NCBI GenBank assembly: GCA_017537345.1
Contig: JAFYKY010000005.1
Span: forward strand, 124,001 to 188,000
From: Clostridia bacterium
GTDB lineage: Bacteria > Bacillota > Clostridia > Oscillospirales > CAG-382
DNA: 64,000 bases
Reading direction: 5' to 3'
The first letter of the stretch is position 1; each line of letters begins with the position of its first letter. This document shows positions 7,162-16,071 of the stretch, one piece after another. Both the position numbers and the translations under genes were made by a program. The notes beneath the pieces were generated by a model, which saw only the letters and a list, made by a program, of their open reading frames with translations, did not search any database and was not told the origin of the DNA.

Positions 7162-10100
7162 TTATTTCGCGGTTTTTGCTTCCATACGGGTGTGGAGGAC
7201 GGAAAGGTTGTAATCCATCTCCCCTACCTCACGCAGGAGAGCGTTTTTAAGGTTGCTGTCCGCGTTTTCAGCTTCGGCAAGGATCGCCTCGGTTCTTTCG
7301 AGTGCGTACGCCAGAAGGGCTTTCTGCTCCTCTACGGTGACGTATTCCTGCTTTTCGGCTTCGGTCTTTATCTCGGTAAGCAGTTTCTTAACGTTTGCTA
7401 TGACCGCTTCCTGACCTTCGGTGCGCTGGGAGTATACGCCGTCACACTTTTCCAAAAGATCGTTTGCATAAGCAAGAACGGCGCCGTCCACGTCAAACAA
7501 AGACACTGCCTTGGTGCGGTAAGCGTGATTGATTATAATATTTTCGTATTCCTCAAAGCCGAGAAGAGAGCTGAGAGAGAACAGCGCCTGACCGGTTGCA
7601 CCGACTTCACGTGTACCTTTTATCTGGCTGAGCAGTTCTTCACCGGAGTTGCCGGAGAACAGTGTGAGACCGGTGGAATAAAGCGCCTTATCCTTACAAG
7701 CCTTGATAAAGCTTTGAGCGTTGCTCTTAACGTACTCGGTACCGCTGGAATAGGTCATAGAGAAGACCTGATCGATATAACCAAGCTTAACCCATTCGGT
7801 AGTATACTGATAAATCTGATTGGGCGCATCGGTAAGAGAAGGATAGCAAGCCGCGGTTATCCAGGCTTCGGGTCTTACTTCCTTAACAAGATCGTTTACC
7901 TCTTTTACAAAGGTGGTGATAACGTTCTGTCTGAACGCTATCCAATCCTTATACTCCTTGGAGCCGGCTTTATAGCTGCGAGGATCGGTCTTATATCCGT
8001 ATTCCTTTTGGAAAGCTTCGATAGTATCTTTGTTATATCCGAAATCTGCGCTTCCGTTATGCTCGGGATAGCGGATATAATCCAGATGCAGACCGTCAAG
8101 CTCGTAATTTTCAAGCAGCTCGCGGTAAATGGAAAGAACGAGATCGCGGCATTCACGGTTCTGGGGATTAAGGAATATAAAATTACCGTATTCTGCGGAA
8201 ACGTAATAATGCTTTCCGTCCCTATCCAGAAGCAGCCAATCTTCGTTATAATTGCTCAGATGCTCGGAATCGTTTTGTTGTTGATTGGTAGTACCGATAA
8301 AGAAATTCTCTACCCAAGCGTGGATCTGAATTCCGTACTCGTGACCGATACGTACGAATCCCTCCAACGCATCATAATCGCCGTGCTGCGCGGTATAATG
8401 CTGTATGAGGGGATTTTCGGTCATACCGATAGTCTTACCGTTATACCAGGTTTCAACGTAAATAGCGTTTATGTTGTATTCAACACACTTTTTAATTACA
8501 GCCAGAACGTCTTCATCGCTCTTGACGCTGGAACGGAACCATACGGAACGTTCCTCGACTGCCTTTTCGGTGATCATAGCTTCTTCAAGATCGGCAAGCT
8601 GAAGGGTGATCTCGTACAAAGCGTTAACGGCATTTACGGGATCGCCGTCTTTTGCAGATGCTTCAACGGAATCTATAAGATTCTTGCAAGCATCGAGCTT
8701 TGCGGAAATGAATTGATAATCAATATCGTAAAGAGCGTTTTCCGCAACGGCAAACTTATCTTTTACGTTATCAAGCGCCGCCGTAACGTCACTCTTCATA
8801 GAGAGAGGCGTGGAATAGAAAACCACCTTATTCTCTTCTTTTAAAAGCTTAACGGAACCACCGTAAATATAGTTAGCGGCGATGGCTTCGTGCATCTTAC
8901 CGTGACCGGAGATTACGAATCCGCCTTCGGGAATCTTCATATTACCAAGATTGGATGCGGAGATCATAATTCCGTTTTTATCAACGCCGATCTCGTAGCC
9001 GTACTGGTTGGAGCCGGTGCTGTTACCCTTATCAAAAATAACGAGATAATCCGTAAGACGGGTGGTGTTGAAAGCAGAAATATCCAGCGATACCATTGAA
9101 TATTCGCACTTATCAAGAGCTACGCGCGCAGTATCTCCTGCGGAAATCGTCTTGCAATTTGTAAGCTTTTCACCCTTTGCGGGGAAAGAAAGAACGTATC
9201 CGTTTTCGGGAATAGCGGTGTTTCCGCCGGAGGTGGTAACGGATACTACCTTTCCGTCCTTAATGGCGATTTCTGCTACGGTACCGGTGGTGCCTGTGGT
9301 ATCGCCGTAATGGGAGGTATAAAGAACAGCTTCATCATCAAAGGGAACGTTGATTTCCGTAAATGAATAGCAGTAATTATTGATCTTTACAAACTTTTCG
9401 GGAGTATTTTCGGGGAAGATAAGAATTTCTTCAACGGCAGAACCCATAGTGTAGTTTTCTGCCAAAGAGATGCTCTCACCGCAGAAAACCAAAACGTAAC
9501 CCGCATTGGTGGGAATAACCAACCGCTCGTTCTTTTCTCCGCGGTAAACTACGGTGCTGTCCTTAACGGCAACCGCAATAAAATCTTTATCGCATTTGGG
9601 AGTAGCGCCTGCGGCAAATGCGGAATCAAAAAGATATATTCCGTCTGTTTCCAGGGAAACGTTGGTTTGAGCCGAACCTATTTTATAAACCGTATCGTTA
9701 AATTTAACAGCCGCCTCGTGGCAAACGGAATTAGCGCGATCAAGATTGGAAAGCATTACGTAAGCTCCTTCTTTTAAAACACTTTCGGCGTATTCACAGT
9801 TATATTTTCCGTTAAAGACGATAGCGCGCGTACCTGCTTTGAGAGTGCCTTCTTTAAGAAATCCGGAAACGGAATAGCTGTTGGAATTCTTTTTTTCCAA
9901 CGTAACAGCAATAACATTGTTTCCCAGCGCGATATCTTTTCCGTACTCTTCGGTAACCAAATACAGCAGTTCTTCAGAGGGAATTTCAACGGGATCAACG
10001 TAATATAAACGGCGGGCAAGAGATGAATCGGCAGGTATAACGGAAGCAAGATCAAGCTTTTCGCATATTTTAGTATCGTATCCGAAAACCGTAACCAGCT

Positions 10101-10518
10101 GAGATTCGCGGACGCGCAACCCTTCGAGCATTTCGGTGGGAACACTTGCCACAAATCCGTTAACGGGAATAAGAGTATCTGCTTTATCGCCTTGGGAATC
10201 GTTTACTGCAGCAATCGAAAATTCGTTATACGAAACGTTGTAGCGCACAGTTATCAAGGTTCTACCGGTGTGGTCACCTCCCACAAAAGCAGTGGCTTCA
10301 CCGTCTATTTTATAAAAGCGGTCAAAAAGCGCAATGTCCTGATTTGTAAGAGGTAAGTTGAGAGTGTTTGCGGTAAAATCCTTTCTATCTATAGAAAAAG
10401 TAATACCGCTGTCTTCTCCGCTGTAATCCGCGGGAGTTTCTTTACATCCGCTTATACCGGCAACCAAAGAAAGCAACATAAGCGAAGCTAAAAACAGTGA
10501 AAATATGTTCTTGCCCAT
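7162..10518 (-). CDS. Large lipoprotein with GHL10-type glycosyl hydrolase-like domain
   Basis: The protein has 1118 residues. A lipoprotein signal ends at ISGC (Cys25), so it is probably anchored on the outer face of the membrane. Residues of about 30-640 are beta-rich and unassigned. From about 655 to 960 lies the glycosylhydrolase-like 10 (DUF187) TIM-barrel: SVWFRSSVKSDEDVLAVIKK, GIQIHAWVENFF, LDGLHLDYIRYPEH (about 806-819) and an EVRPEAWITAA strand. A helical tail follows. GHL10 proteins probably act on cell-wall or extracellular glycans; the substrate here is unknown. It starts 19 bases after potD behind AAGGAG, so it seems to belong to the polyamine transporter operon, an unusual partner. 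Confidence 0.85.
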   Translation of the reverse strand: MGKNIFSLFLASLMLLSLVAGISGCKETPADYSGEDSGITFSIDRKDFTANTLNLPLTNQDIALFDRFYKIDGEATAFVGGDHTGRTLITVRYNVSYNEFSIAAVNDSQGDKADTLIPVNGFVASVPTEMLEGLRVRESQLVTVFGYDTKICEKLDLASVIPADSSLARRLYYVDPVEIPSEELLYLVTEEYGKDIALGNNVIAVTLEKKNSNSYSVSGFLKEGTLKAGTRAIVFNGKYNCEYAESVLKEGAYVMLSNLDRANSVCHEAAVKFNDTVYKIGSAQTNVSLETDGIYLFDSAFAAGATPKCDKDFIAVAVKDSTVVYRGEKNERLVIPTNAGYVLVFCGESISLAENYTMGSAVEEILIFPENTPEKFVKINNYCYSFTEINVPFDDEAVLYTSHYGDTTGTTGTVAEIAIKDGKVVSVTTSGGNTAIPENGYVLSFPAKGEKLTNCKTISAGDTARVALDKCEYSMVSLDISAFNTTRLTDYLVIFDKGNSTGSNQYGYEIGVDKNGIMISASNLGNMKIPEGGFVISGHGKMHEAIAANYIYGGSVKLLKEENKVVFYSTPLSMKSDVTAALDNVKDKFAVAENALYDIDYQFISAKLDACKNLIDSVEASAKDGDPVNAVNALYEITLQLADLEEAMITEKAVEERSVWFRSSVKSDEDVLAVIKKCVEYNINAIYVETWYNGKTIGMTENPLIQHYTAQHGDYDALEGFVRIGHEYGIQIHAWVENFFIGTTNQQQNDSEHLSNYNEDWLLLDRDGKHYYVSAEYGNFIFLNPQNRECRDLVLSIYRELLENYELDGLHLDYIRYPEHNGSADFGYNKDTIEAFQKEYGYKTDPRSYKAGSKEYKDWIAFRQNVITTFVKEVNDLVKEVRPEAWITAACYPSLTDAPNQIYQYTTEWVKLGYIDQVFSMTYSSGTEYVKSNAQSFIKACKDKALYSTGLTLFSGNSGEELLSQIKGTREVGATGQALFSLSSLLGFEEYENIIINHAYRTKAVSLFDVDGAVLAYANDLLEKCDGVYSQRTEGQEAVIANVKKLLTEIKTEAEKQEYVTVEEQKALLAYALERTEAILAEAENADSNLKNALLREVGEMDYNLSVLHTRMEAKTAK

Positions 10519-10537
10519 ACAAATCTCCTTTTAGTAA

Positions 10538-11818
10538 TTAAACATGTTCACGTTTGTATTTTTTAATCTTATTGATAATAAACATTACAAGCAAAAACGT
10601 AATAACAACTGCGCAAAAATAATACACGAAATCCGTTGAACTGCTTTCCGTGGATTCGATCTTCAGGCTGTTCCAAAGAGAGTTCATTGTATTAAGCGTT
10701 TCATCGGGCAGATCGCGGAAGTAATATCCTCTTACGTCTATTCCGCCGTAATACTCGCTCATATCCATATAAAGAATATCGTAGGCATCAGGATGAAGCT
10801 CATCCAAAAATTCCAGATACTCTTCGTTTTCAACAACTGCGGTGTTAGGCGAAGCGTAGCATATCATATACGCATTCTGTAAAGCCACGTTGGGATCCAT
10901 CAAATAGTTGATGTAAAGCTCTGCGGCTTCTTTATTCTTCGTACTTGCGGGGATACAAACGGAATCCACGAATATGTTGGTTCCTTCCTTGGGGTAAACG
11001 AAGGCGAGATCGGGATTATTTTCGTACATACTGAAGAAATCACCCGCATAATAGGGCGCCAACGCCGCAGCACCGCTTTCCATCTTGTTAAATATCTCGT
11101 CCATAACGTATGCCTTTACAAAAGGCTTTTGTTCGGAAAGCTTATTTTTCGCATTTATCCAATCCTGCTCGGACAAGGAATTTATATCGTTTCCTTCTTC
11201 TTTCAAAAGAAACTGAGCAATACCGAAAGCATCTCGGGGATTATTGAACATAAGAATCTCGCCGTCATATTTGGGGTCCCACAAAGCACTCCAGCTGTCC
11301 AATTCTTCCGTAACGACGGCAGTATTATAAATAAGGCCAACCATACCTACGGAATAAGGTACGCTATAAGCGTTTTGAGGATCAAAAAACAGATTTTTGT
11401 ATTCGGGAGCGATATATTTATAGTTAGGAATATTATCGAAATTCAATTCGAGAACAAGCTCTTCCTTGATAAGCTTTTCGATCATATAATCAGAAGGTAT
11501 GATAATATCGTAGGAAACGCCGCCGTTAACTATCTTGTTATACATATCTTCGTTGCTGGTAAAGTTGGTATAGTTAATTTTAATACCGGTCAATTTGGTG
11601 AATTCCGCATTGATATCCACAGATCCGTCGCTTCCGTCGGAAATATATTCACCCCAGTTATATACGTTGAGGGTTACCCCTTCGTATTTTGAGTAATCGA
11701 TGGAAGCGGTTTCCTCCGTAACGGAAAAATCATTTTCTTCGTTTTCGGAACAACCGCATATCAACGGACACAAAATTACCGTAAGAACAATAAAAACCGC
11801 AAAAAACTTTTTTGACAA
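10538..11818 (-). CDS. potD: Spermidine/putrescine-binding lipoprotein PotD
   Basis: The protein has 426 residues. A signal peptide ends in a lipobox near LICGC (Cys23). The polyamine-binding protein fold follows: LNVYNWGEYI at about 50, DIIIPSDYMIEKLI, VPYSVGMVGLIYNT, and the C-terminal IDVRGYYFRDLPDE. It captures polyamines outside the cell and delivers them to PotBC. Unlike typical PotD (about 350 residues), it ends in a hydrophobic segment, VYYFCAVVITFLLVMFII, and a basic tail, so it may be held by both lipid and a membrane helix. It is the fourth gene of the operon, 21 bases after potC. Confidence 0.92.
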   Translation of the reverse strand: MSKKFFAVFIVLTVILCPLICGCSENEENDFSVTEETASIDYSKYEGVTLNVYNWGEYISDGSDGSVDINAEFTKLTGIKINYTNFTSNEDMYNKIVNGGVSYDIIIPSDYMIEKLIKEELVLELNFDNIPNYKYIAPEYKNLFFDPQNAYSVPYSVGMVGLIYNTAVVTEELDSWSALWDPKYDGEILMFNNPRDAFGIAQFLLKEEGNDINSLSEQDWINAKNKLSEQKPFVKAYVMDEIFNKMESGAAALAPYYAGDFFSMYENNPDLAFVYPKEGTNIFVDSVCIPASTKNKEAAELYINYLMDPNVALQNAYMICYASPNTAVVENEEYLEFLDELHPDAYDILYMDMSEYYGGIDVRGYYFRDLPDETLNTMNSLWNSLKIESTESSSTDFVYYFCAVVITFLLVMFIINKIKKYKREHV

Positions 11819-11839
11819 TTTTGTTACTCCTTTAAAATA

Positions 11840-12652
11840 TCAGTTACGTGCCTTTCTTCTGCTGTTTTTGCCAAGCTGTCTATCAGTAGCAAAGTTACGT
11901 ACAAGCAGCAGAACAAGGATCGTGATAAAGATGATAGCACACAACGCATTCATATCCGGCGTTACGCGCTTTTTGGTTTGAGAATAAATGAATATAGGCA
12001 AAGTCTGGAAGGTGTTACCTGCGCAGAAATAACTTATTACAAAGTCATCCAGCGACAAGGTAAACGCCATGAGTAATCCCGAAAAGATGCCGGGAAGAAT
12101 TTCGTGAAACTCTACCTTGAAAAACGCCTGAAGAGGTGTACATCCAAGATCCATCGCCGCCTCGGGCAAACGAGGGTCCATCTGCTTAAGTTTGGGCATT
12201 ACCGAAAGTATAACGTACGGAATATTAAACGTAATATGTGCGATAAGCAATGTCCAAAATCCCAGAATACCAAAGCCGATAAGGGTGCCGCAAAGGGCAA
12301 ACAACAGCATCATAGAAATACCGGTAACTATATCCGGATTCATCATAGGAATGTTGGTTACATTTGTAACGACAGACTTAACGTACTTGGAACGCATTTT
12401 ATGTATTCCCACAGCCGCCACGGTACCTAAAATGGTAGAAATGATCGCGGAAGAAAAAGCGAGAATAAGAGAATTAAGTAATGCGGATATAGCCGCATCG
12501 TTATTAAAAAGCTCTTTATACCACTTAAGTGAAAATCCTTCAAAAACCGCCATACTGTTTGAAGAGTTAAAGGAAAACACAATCAAAACAACTATGGGAG
12601 AATATAACAAAAGGAAAACAAGAGCCATATAAAGCTTGGATCCTATCTTCAT
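11840..12652 (-). CDS. potC: Spermidine/putrescine ABC transporter permease PotC
   Basis: The protein has 270 residues with about six membrane segments. It starts with a hydrophobic helix (LVFLLLYSPIVVLIVFSFNS) and carries the EAA loop EAAMDLGCTPLQAFFKVEF, which docks onto the ATPase PotA. It pairs with PotB to form the membrane channel. The start overlaps the potB stop by four bases. The order potA-potB-potC-potD is the standard one. Confidence 0.94.
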   Translation of the reverse strand: MKIGSKLYMALVFLLLYSPIVVLIVFSFNSSNSMAVFEGFSLKWYKELFNNDAAISALLNSLILAFSSAIISTILGTVAAVGIHKMRSKYVKSVVTNVTNIPMMNPDIVTGISMMLLFALCGTLIGFGILGFWTLLIAHITFNIPYVILSVMPKLKQMDPRLPEAAMDLGCTPLQAFFKVEFHEILPGIFSGLLMAFTLSLDDFVISYFCAGNTFQTLPIFIYSQTKKRVTPDMNALCAIIFITILVLLLVRNFATDRQLGKNSRRKARN

Positions 12653-13491
12653 ACGATTATACCTCCTGTGGATTCATCATCTGAGAAGTGGTTCATTACC
12701 GCCATACAAATAAATATCAGGACCATAAGAACCAAAGAAATGGCAGATCCCAGATGGTATGAGGATGCAGCAGAGGATTTGAAATAGGTTTCGATAACGT
12801 CGCCTATCAAAACAAAATCCGTAGGTCCCAACTGCTGGGAAATATAGAATGTGCTGACAGAGGGAACAAACACCATTGTTATACCCGAAACGATTCCGGG
12901 AAGACTGAGGGGCATTATAACTCTGAAAATAACACGCAAACGGTTACAGCCGAGATCCTCAGCCGCTTCGATAACGTTTTTATCTATTTTGGAAATAACG
13001 GAATGAATAGGCAGGATCATATACGGCAGGAAGTTGTAAACCATACCGAATATAACCGCACCGGGGGTGTTAATAAGCGAAACACCGTCAATACCGACAG
13101 AAGCGAGTATATTATTCAAAAAGCCTGTATCTTCCAACAAAAACGAAAGAGCGTATGTACGAAGCAGAAAGTTCATCCACATAGGAAGCATTGAAAGCAT
13201 AACCAGAGTGTTTTGAGTTTTTCTGCTGGTTCTTGAAATAAAATACGCCAAAGGATATGCAACTACAAGACAAATGCAGGTAGCACAAAAGGCAAAAGCC
13301 AAAGAAAGTGTAAATACCTCTACCGTACCGTCATTGAACAGCTTTGAAAAATTGGAAAATGAAAAGCTGAACGAGGAATCCGTAAAAGCATAAAAAACCA
13401 CAATGGCGAGGGGTGCCACTATAAACAGCACCGACCATAAAATATGCGGTGCCGCCAGCAAACGCTGAGCAAGGGTATTATTCTTTTTCAT
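12649..13491 (-). CDS. potB: Spermidine/putrescine ABC transporter permease PotB
   Basis: The protein has 280 residues from the ATG at 13491. A longer frame reaches 13536, but that start lies inside potA. The chosen ATG has GAGGAG about 10 bases upstream and follows the potA stop by one base. The EAA loop is EAAEDLGCNRLRVIFRVIM, and about six membrane helices are present. It forms the polyamine channel with PotC in the cytoplasmic membrane. Confidence 0.93.
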   Translation of the reverse strand: MKKNNTLAQRLLAAPHILWSVLFIVAPLAIVVFYAFTDSSFSFSFSNFSKLFNDGTVEVFTLSLAFAFCATCICLVVAYPLAYFISRTSRKTQNTLVMLSMLPMWMNFLLRTYALSFLLEDTGFLNNILASVGIDGVSLINTPGAVIFGMVYNFLPYMILPIHSVISKIDKNVIEAAEDLGCNRLRVIFRVIMPLSLPGIVSGITMVFVPSVSTFYISQQLGPTDFVLIGDVIETYFKSSAASSYHLGSAISLVLMVLIFICMAVMNHFSDDESTGGIIV

Positions 13492-13492
13492 T

Positions 13493-14611
13493 TTATTCCT
13501 GCTCCTCGTCATTAATAGACATTTCCTCAATTTCATCGGAGAAAGTACTGTAATCGCCGAACTTGCCGGAATATTCGCTCTTTTTCATAACGTGGATGGC
13601 ATCGGGATCTATTTTAAGACCGATATGTGCGCCAACGGGCTGATAATCGGTAGTCTGGATCATCCACTTGAAATTACCGATATCCACAATTATTTCGTAG
13701 TGAACGCCTTTGAAGGTAAGATTGGTCACGGTACCGCATACCATTCCCTCTTCAACGGGAACAACGTCCACGTCTTCAGGACGCACGACAACGTCAACCG
13801 GCTCGTTCTTTTCAAAGCCGGTATCAAGACATTTGAACTCCTTACCGGAGAAGAAACAACGGTAATCGTCCAGCATCTTTCCGTCAAGTATATTACTTTC
13901 GCCGATAAAATCCGCAACGAAAGCGTTTTTGGGTTCATTATAAATATCGAGAGGAGTGCCGATCTGCTGAATCTCGCCGTTATCCATAACAACAACGGTA
14001 TCAGACATAGAGAGGGCTTCTTCCTGATCGTGGGTAACGTAAATAAAAGTAATGCCCAATCTTTGCTGAATGGATTTAAGCTCGTTCTGCATATCCTTAC
14101 GAAGCTTAAGGTCCAAAGCACCCAAAGGCTCATCCAACAGCAAAACGCGGGGACGTACAGCCAGAGCGCGCGCAATAGCTACTCTCTGCTGCTGACCGCC
14201 GGAAAGAGAATTTATGTTTCTTTTGCCAAATCCCTTAAGGTTAACCAGAGAGAGCATTTCCTCTACGGTGTTTTTGATCTCTTTTTCGGGCATCTTTTTA
14301 AGACGGAGACCGAAGGCTATATTCTCATAAACATTAAGATGAGGGAACAAAGCATACTTCTGGAATATGGTATTTATCTCTCTTTTGTGAGAAGGAATAT
14401 CATTGATACGTTTGCCTTCAAACAGTACGTCTCCCGTATCGGGGTTAACAAATCCTGCGATGATACGAAGAGTGGTGGTCTTGCCGCATCCGGAAGGACC
14501 CAAAAGGGTAATAAACTCACCGTCACAAATATAAAGGTTTATATTTTTAAGGATAACCGCATCGTCAAAACAAACCGAAATATTTCTTAAATCAAGCAAT
14601 TTATTGCTCAT
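13493..14611 (-). CDS. potA: Spermidine/putrescine ABC transporter ATP-binding protein PotA
   Basis: The protein has 372 residues. Walker A is GPSGCGKT (38-45), the signature [15 protein letters not shown] starts near 134, Walker B is [11 protein letters not shown] near 155, and the H-loop is YVTHDQEEA. The C-terminal TOBE domain (about 280-350) includes [11 protein letters not shown]. It powers polyamine import through PotBC. It is first in the operon, with a consensus promoter 39-67 bases upstream and GGAGG before the ATG. Confidence 0.96.
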   Translation of the reverse strand: MSNKLLDLRNISVCFDDAVILKNINLYICDGEFITLLGPSGCGKTTTLRIIAGFVNPDTGDVLFEGKRINDIPSHKREINTIFQKYALFPHLNVYENIAFGLRLKKMPEKEIKNTVEEMLSLVNLKGFGKRNINSLSGGQQQRVAIARALAVRPRVLLLDEPLGALDLKLRKDMQNELKSIQQRLGITFIYVTHDQEEALSMSDTVVVMDNGEIQQIGTPLDIYNEPKNAFVADFIGESNILDGKMLDDYRCFFSGKEFKCLDTGFEKNEPVDVVVRPEDVDVVPVEEGMVCGTVTNLTFKGVHYEIIVDIGNFKWMIQTTDYQPVGAHIGLKIDPDAIHVMKKSEYSGKFGDYSTFSDEIEEMSINDEEQE

Positions 14612-14649
14612 TTCAGACCTCCGAAAAAAACAAATATTTTAACAAGTAA

Positions 14650-14678
14650 AATATACAGTTTTTTTAAGGTTTTGTCAA
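14650..14678 (-). promoter_or_regulatory. Promoter of the potABCD operon
   Basis: On the - strand, TTGACA (14673-14678) and TATATT (14650-14655) are separated by 17 bases, just upstream of potA. Confidence 0.78.
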
Positions 14679-14841
14679 TAATTACGGCGAAAAATAATGA
14701 AAAATACAGGCTGTTTTTTACAGGTTTTGGCAGTTTGTTCAAAACCCTTTTCAAAACTCGCAAATGTTAACATTTTGTTAACCATTTTTGTGTAAAATAT
14801 TGATAAAATATACATAACAACAAACTTATTCGAGGTTAAAA

Positions 14842-15837
14842 ATGCTTACCAAATCCATAGAAATTCTTGCAAAAGATTTAGGACTTAAGAATATTGCTTT
14901 CGGCGGCACCAAGGATGAGCGCGCATTCGGTATTTACAGAGATTATCTGCTCGCCATCAGTGAAAAAGACGATAAAAAGACCGCTTTCTTCGGTTGTCCC
15001 TTTGACACTAATGAGGATTCCGTATTTGCATTTGAATTTTCACAGGCGCTTACCGAAACTGCAAACGAAATTGCGGAATGTATTTGCACTGTAGAAGAAG
15101 ACGGAATTACTCTTTCCTCAAGCTGCGATCTTACCGATTTCAGAGAAATCATCGAAGCAACCATTGATATGCTTGTTGCAAACGAGATCCCGTGTTCCAA
15201 CAAATGCATTAAGTGCGGCGCTTCCTTTGCCCACAAAAAAATAATGGTTATGAACAAAGACGGCGTACTTTCTCTTGTTTGCGAAAGCTGCGCGCTTAAC
15301 GAAAGTCTTAACAACAACAAAAAGAAAGCCGCCGCAAAGGCAACCAAGAGCCAGAGCATCAAAGGCGTGCTCGGCGCTTTTATCGGTGCCGTTATAGGCG
15401 TATGCGTACTTTTCGGCGTTGCGCTGGGATTGGGTAAGCTATTATCCTTCGGAACTGCTTTTACATACGGTTTCTCTCTGCTCTGCTTTGTTTCCGCGGC
15501 AATAACATTCCTGTTTTCAAAGCTTATAGGCGGCAAGAAGTGCCTTGCTTCCACCATATCGGTATGTGCGTTTTCTCTTTTGTTAAACGCAACGGCGCGT
15601 ATCGTTATATCCGCTTATCAGGTGATCTCACAGTACGGATATTCTTTTTCCGTAGCTTTGCGCACTCCCGCATCATTTTTAAGACTCCCCTTCTCCACAC
15701 CCGTTGACGGTCTGAACATTTATCAATCGCTTATAATTGACGCGCTGTTCGGTCTTGTGGCTCTTGCAATCTTCGCTTTCGGTCTGTTTAATTCCGAAAA
15801 GAAATCCGGCTTCTCTATCGAACCCTTTGTAAAATAA
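14842..15837 (+). CDS. Uncharacterised membrane protein with a zinc-ribbon-like motif
   Basis: I do not recognise this 331-residue protein. Residues 1-115 are soluble. Residues 118-150 hold Cys pairs, CSNKCIKC and LVCESC, spaced like a zinc ribbon. A Lys/Ala-rich linker of about 20 residues follows, then four probable membrane helices (about 175-200, 205-230, 238-265 and 295-318). The basic linker before the first helix suggests a cytoplasmic N-terminal domain. It is monocistronic, divergent from the pot operon, and has its own terminator. An AT-rich upstream region (TAAAAT, TATACA) could hold a promoter, but I could not choose one. Confidence 0.75.
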   Translation: MLTKSIEILAKDLGLKNIAFGGTKDERAFGIYRDYLLAISEKDDKKTAFFGCPFDTNEDSVFAFEFSQALTETANEIAECICTVEEDGITLSSSCDLTDFREIIEATIDMLVANEIPCSNKCIKCGASFAHKKIMVMNKDGVLSLVCESCALNESLNNNKKKAAAKATKSQSIKGVLGAFIGAVIGVCVLFGVALGLGKLLSFGTAFTYGFSLLCFVSAAITFLFSKLIGGKKCLASTISVCAFSLLLNATARIVISAYQVISQYGYSFSVALRTPASFLRLPFSTPVDGLNIYQSLIIDALFGLVALAIFAFGLFNSEKKSGFSIEPFVK

Positions 15838-15855
15838 AACCATATAAAAACAGTT

Positions 15856-15887
15856 AAGAGTGGACAATAATCGTCCACTCTTTTTTA
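15856..15887 (+). terminator. Intrinsic terminator after the zinc-ribbon membrane protein
   Basis: A 10-bp stem AAGAGTGGAC/GTCCACTCTT (15856-15865 and 15873-15882) is followed by T6. Confidence 0.9.
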
Positions 15888-16034
15888 GTCCCACAGAATG
15901 GGTAACGTTTTAGGGGTGATGTTGGTGCCTTTTAAGGCGTAGGAATCCCCCGGCTCTGCCGTGAGAAGATAAATACTTATGTATATGTAAAATAAAACCT
16001 CAGTGATATAATGTGTAAAGGTTTGGAGACCGCA
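15885..16034 (-). pseudogene. Possible remnant of a protein C-terminus
   Basis: A 49-codon open stretch on the - strand ends in LKGTNITPKTLPILWD and TAA. It reads like a real protein tail rather than random sequence, but it has no start codon with a ribosome binding site, and its upstream end is a stop codon at 16035-16037. I do not recognise the parent family. It lies between the XRE gene and a terminator, in a stretch of non-coding DNA that holds nothing else recognisable. Confidence 0.3.
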
Positions 16035-16071
16035 TTACACAAAAGCATCGCAGATAGCGGGGCGAGAATAT

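Noticed and set aside
7192..8844. 550-codon frame antisense to the GHL10 gene
   Set aside because: Shadow of a recognised lipoprotein gene; composition rich in Ile, Leu and Phe from the complement, no domain.
13492..13536. Upstream start for potB overlapping potA by 44 bases
   Set aside because: The ATG at 13491 has a far better ribosome binding site and immediately follows the potA stop.
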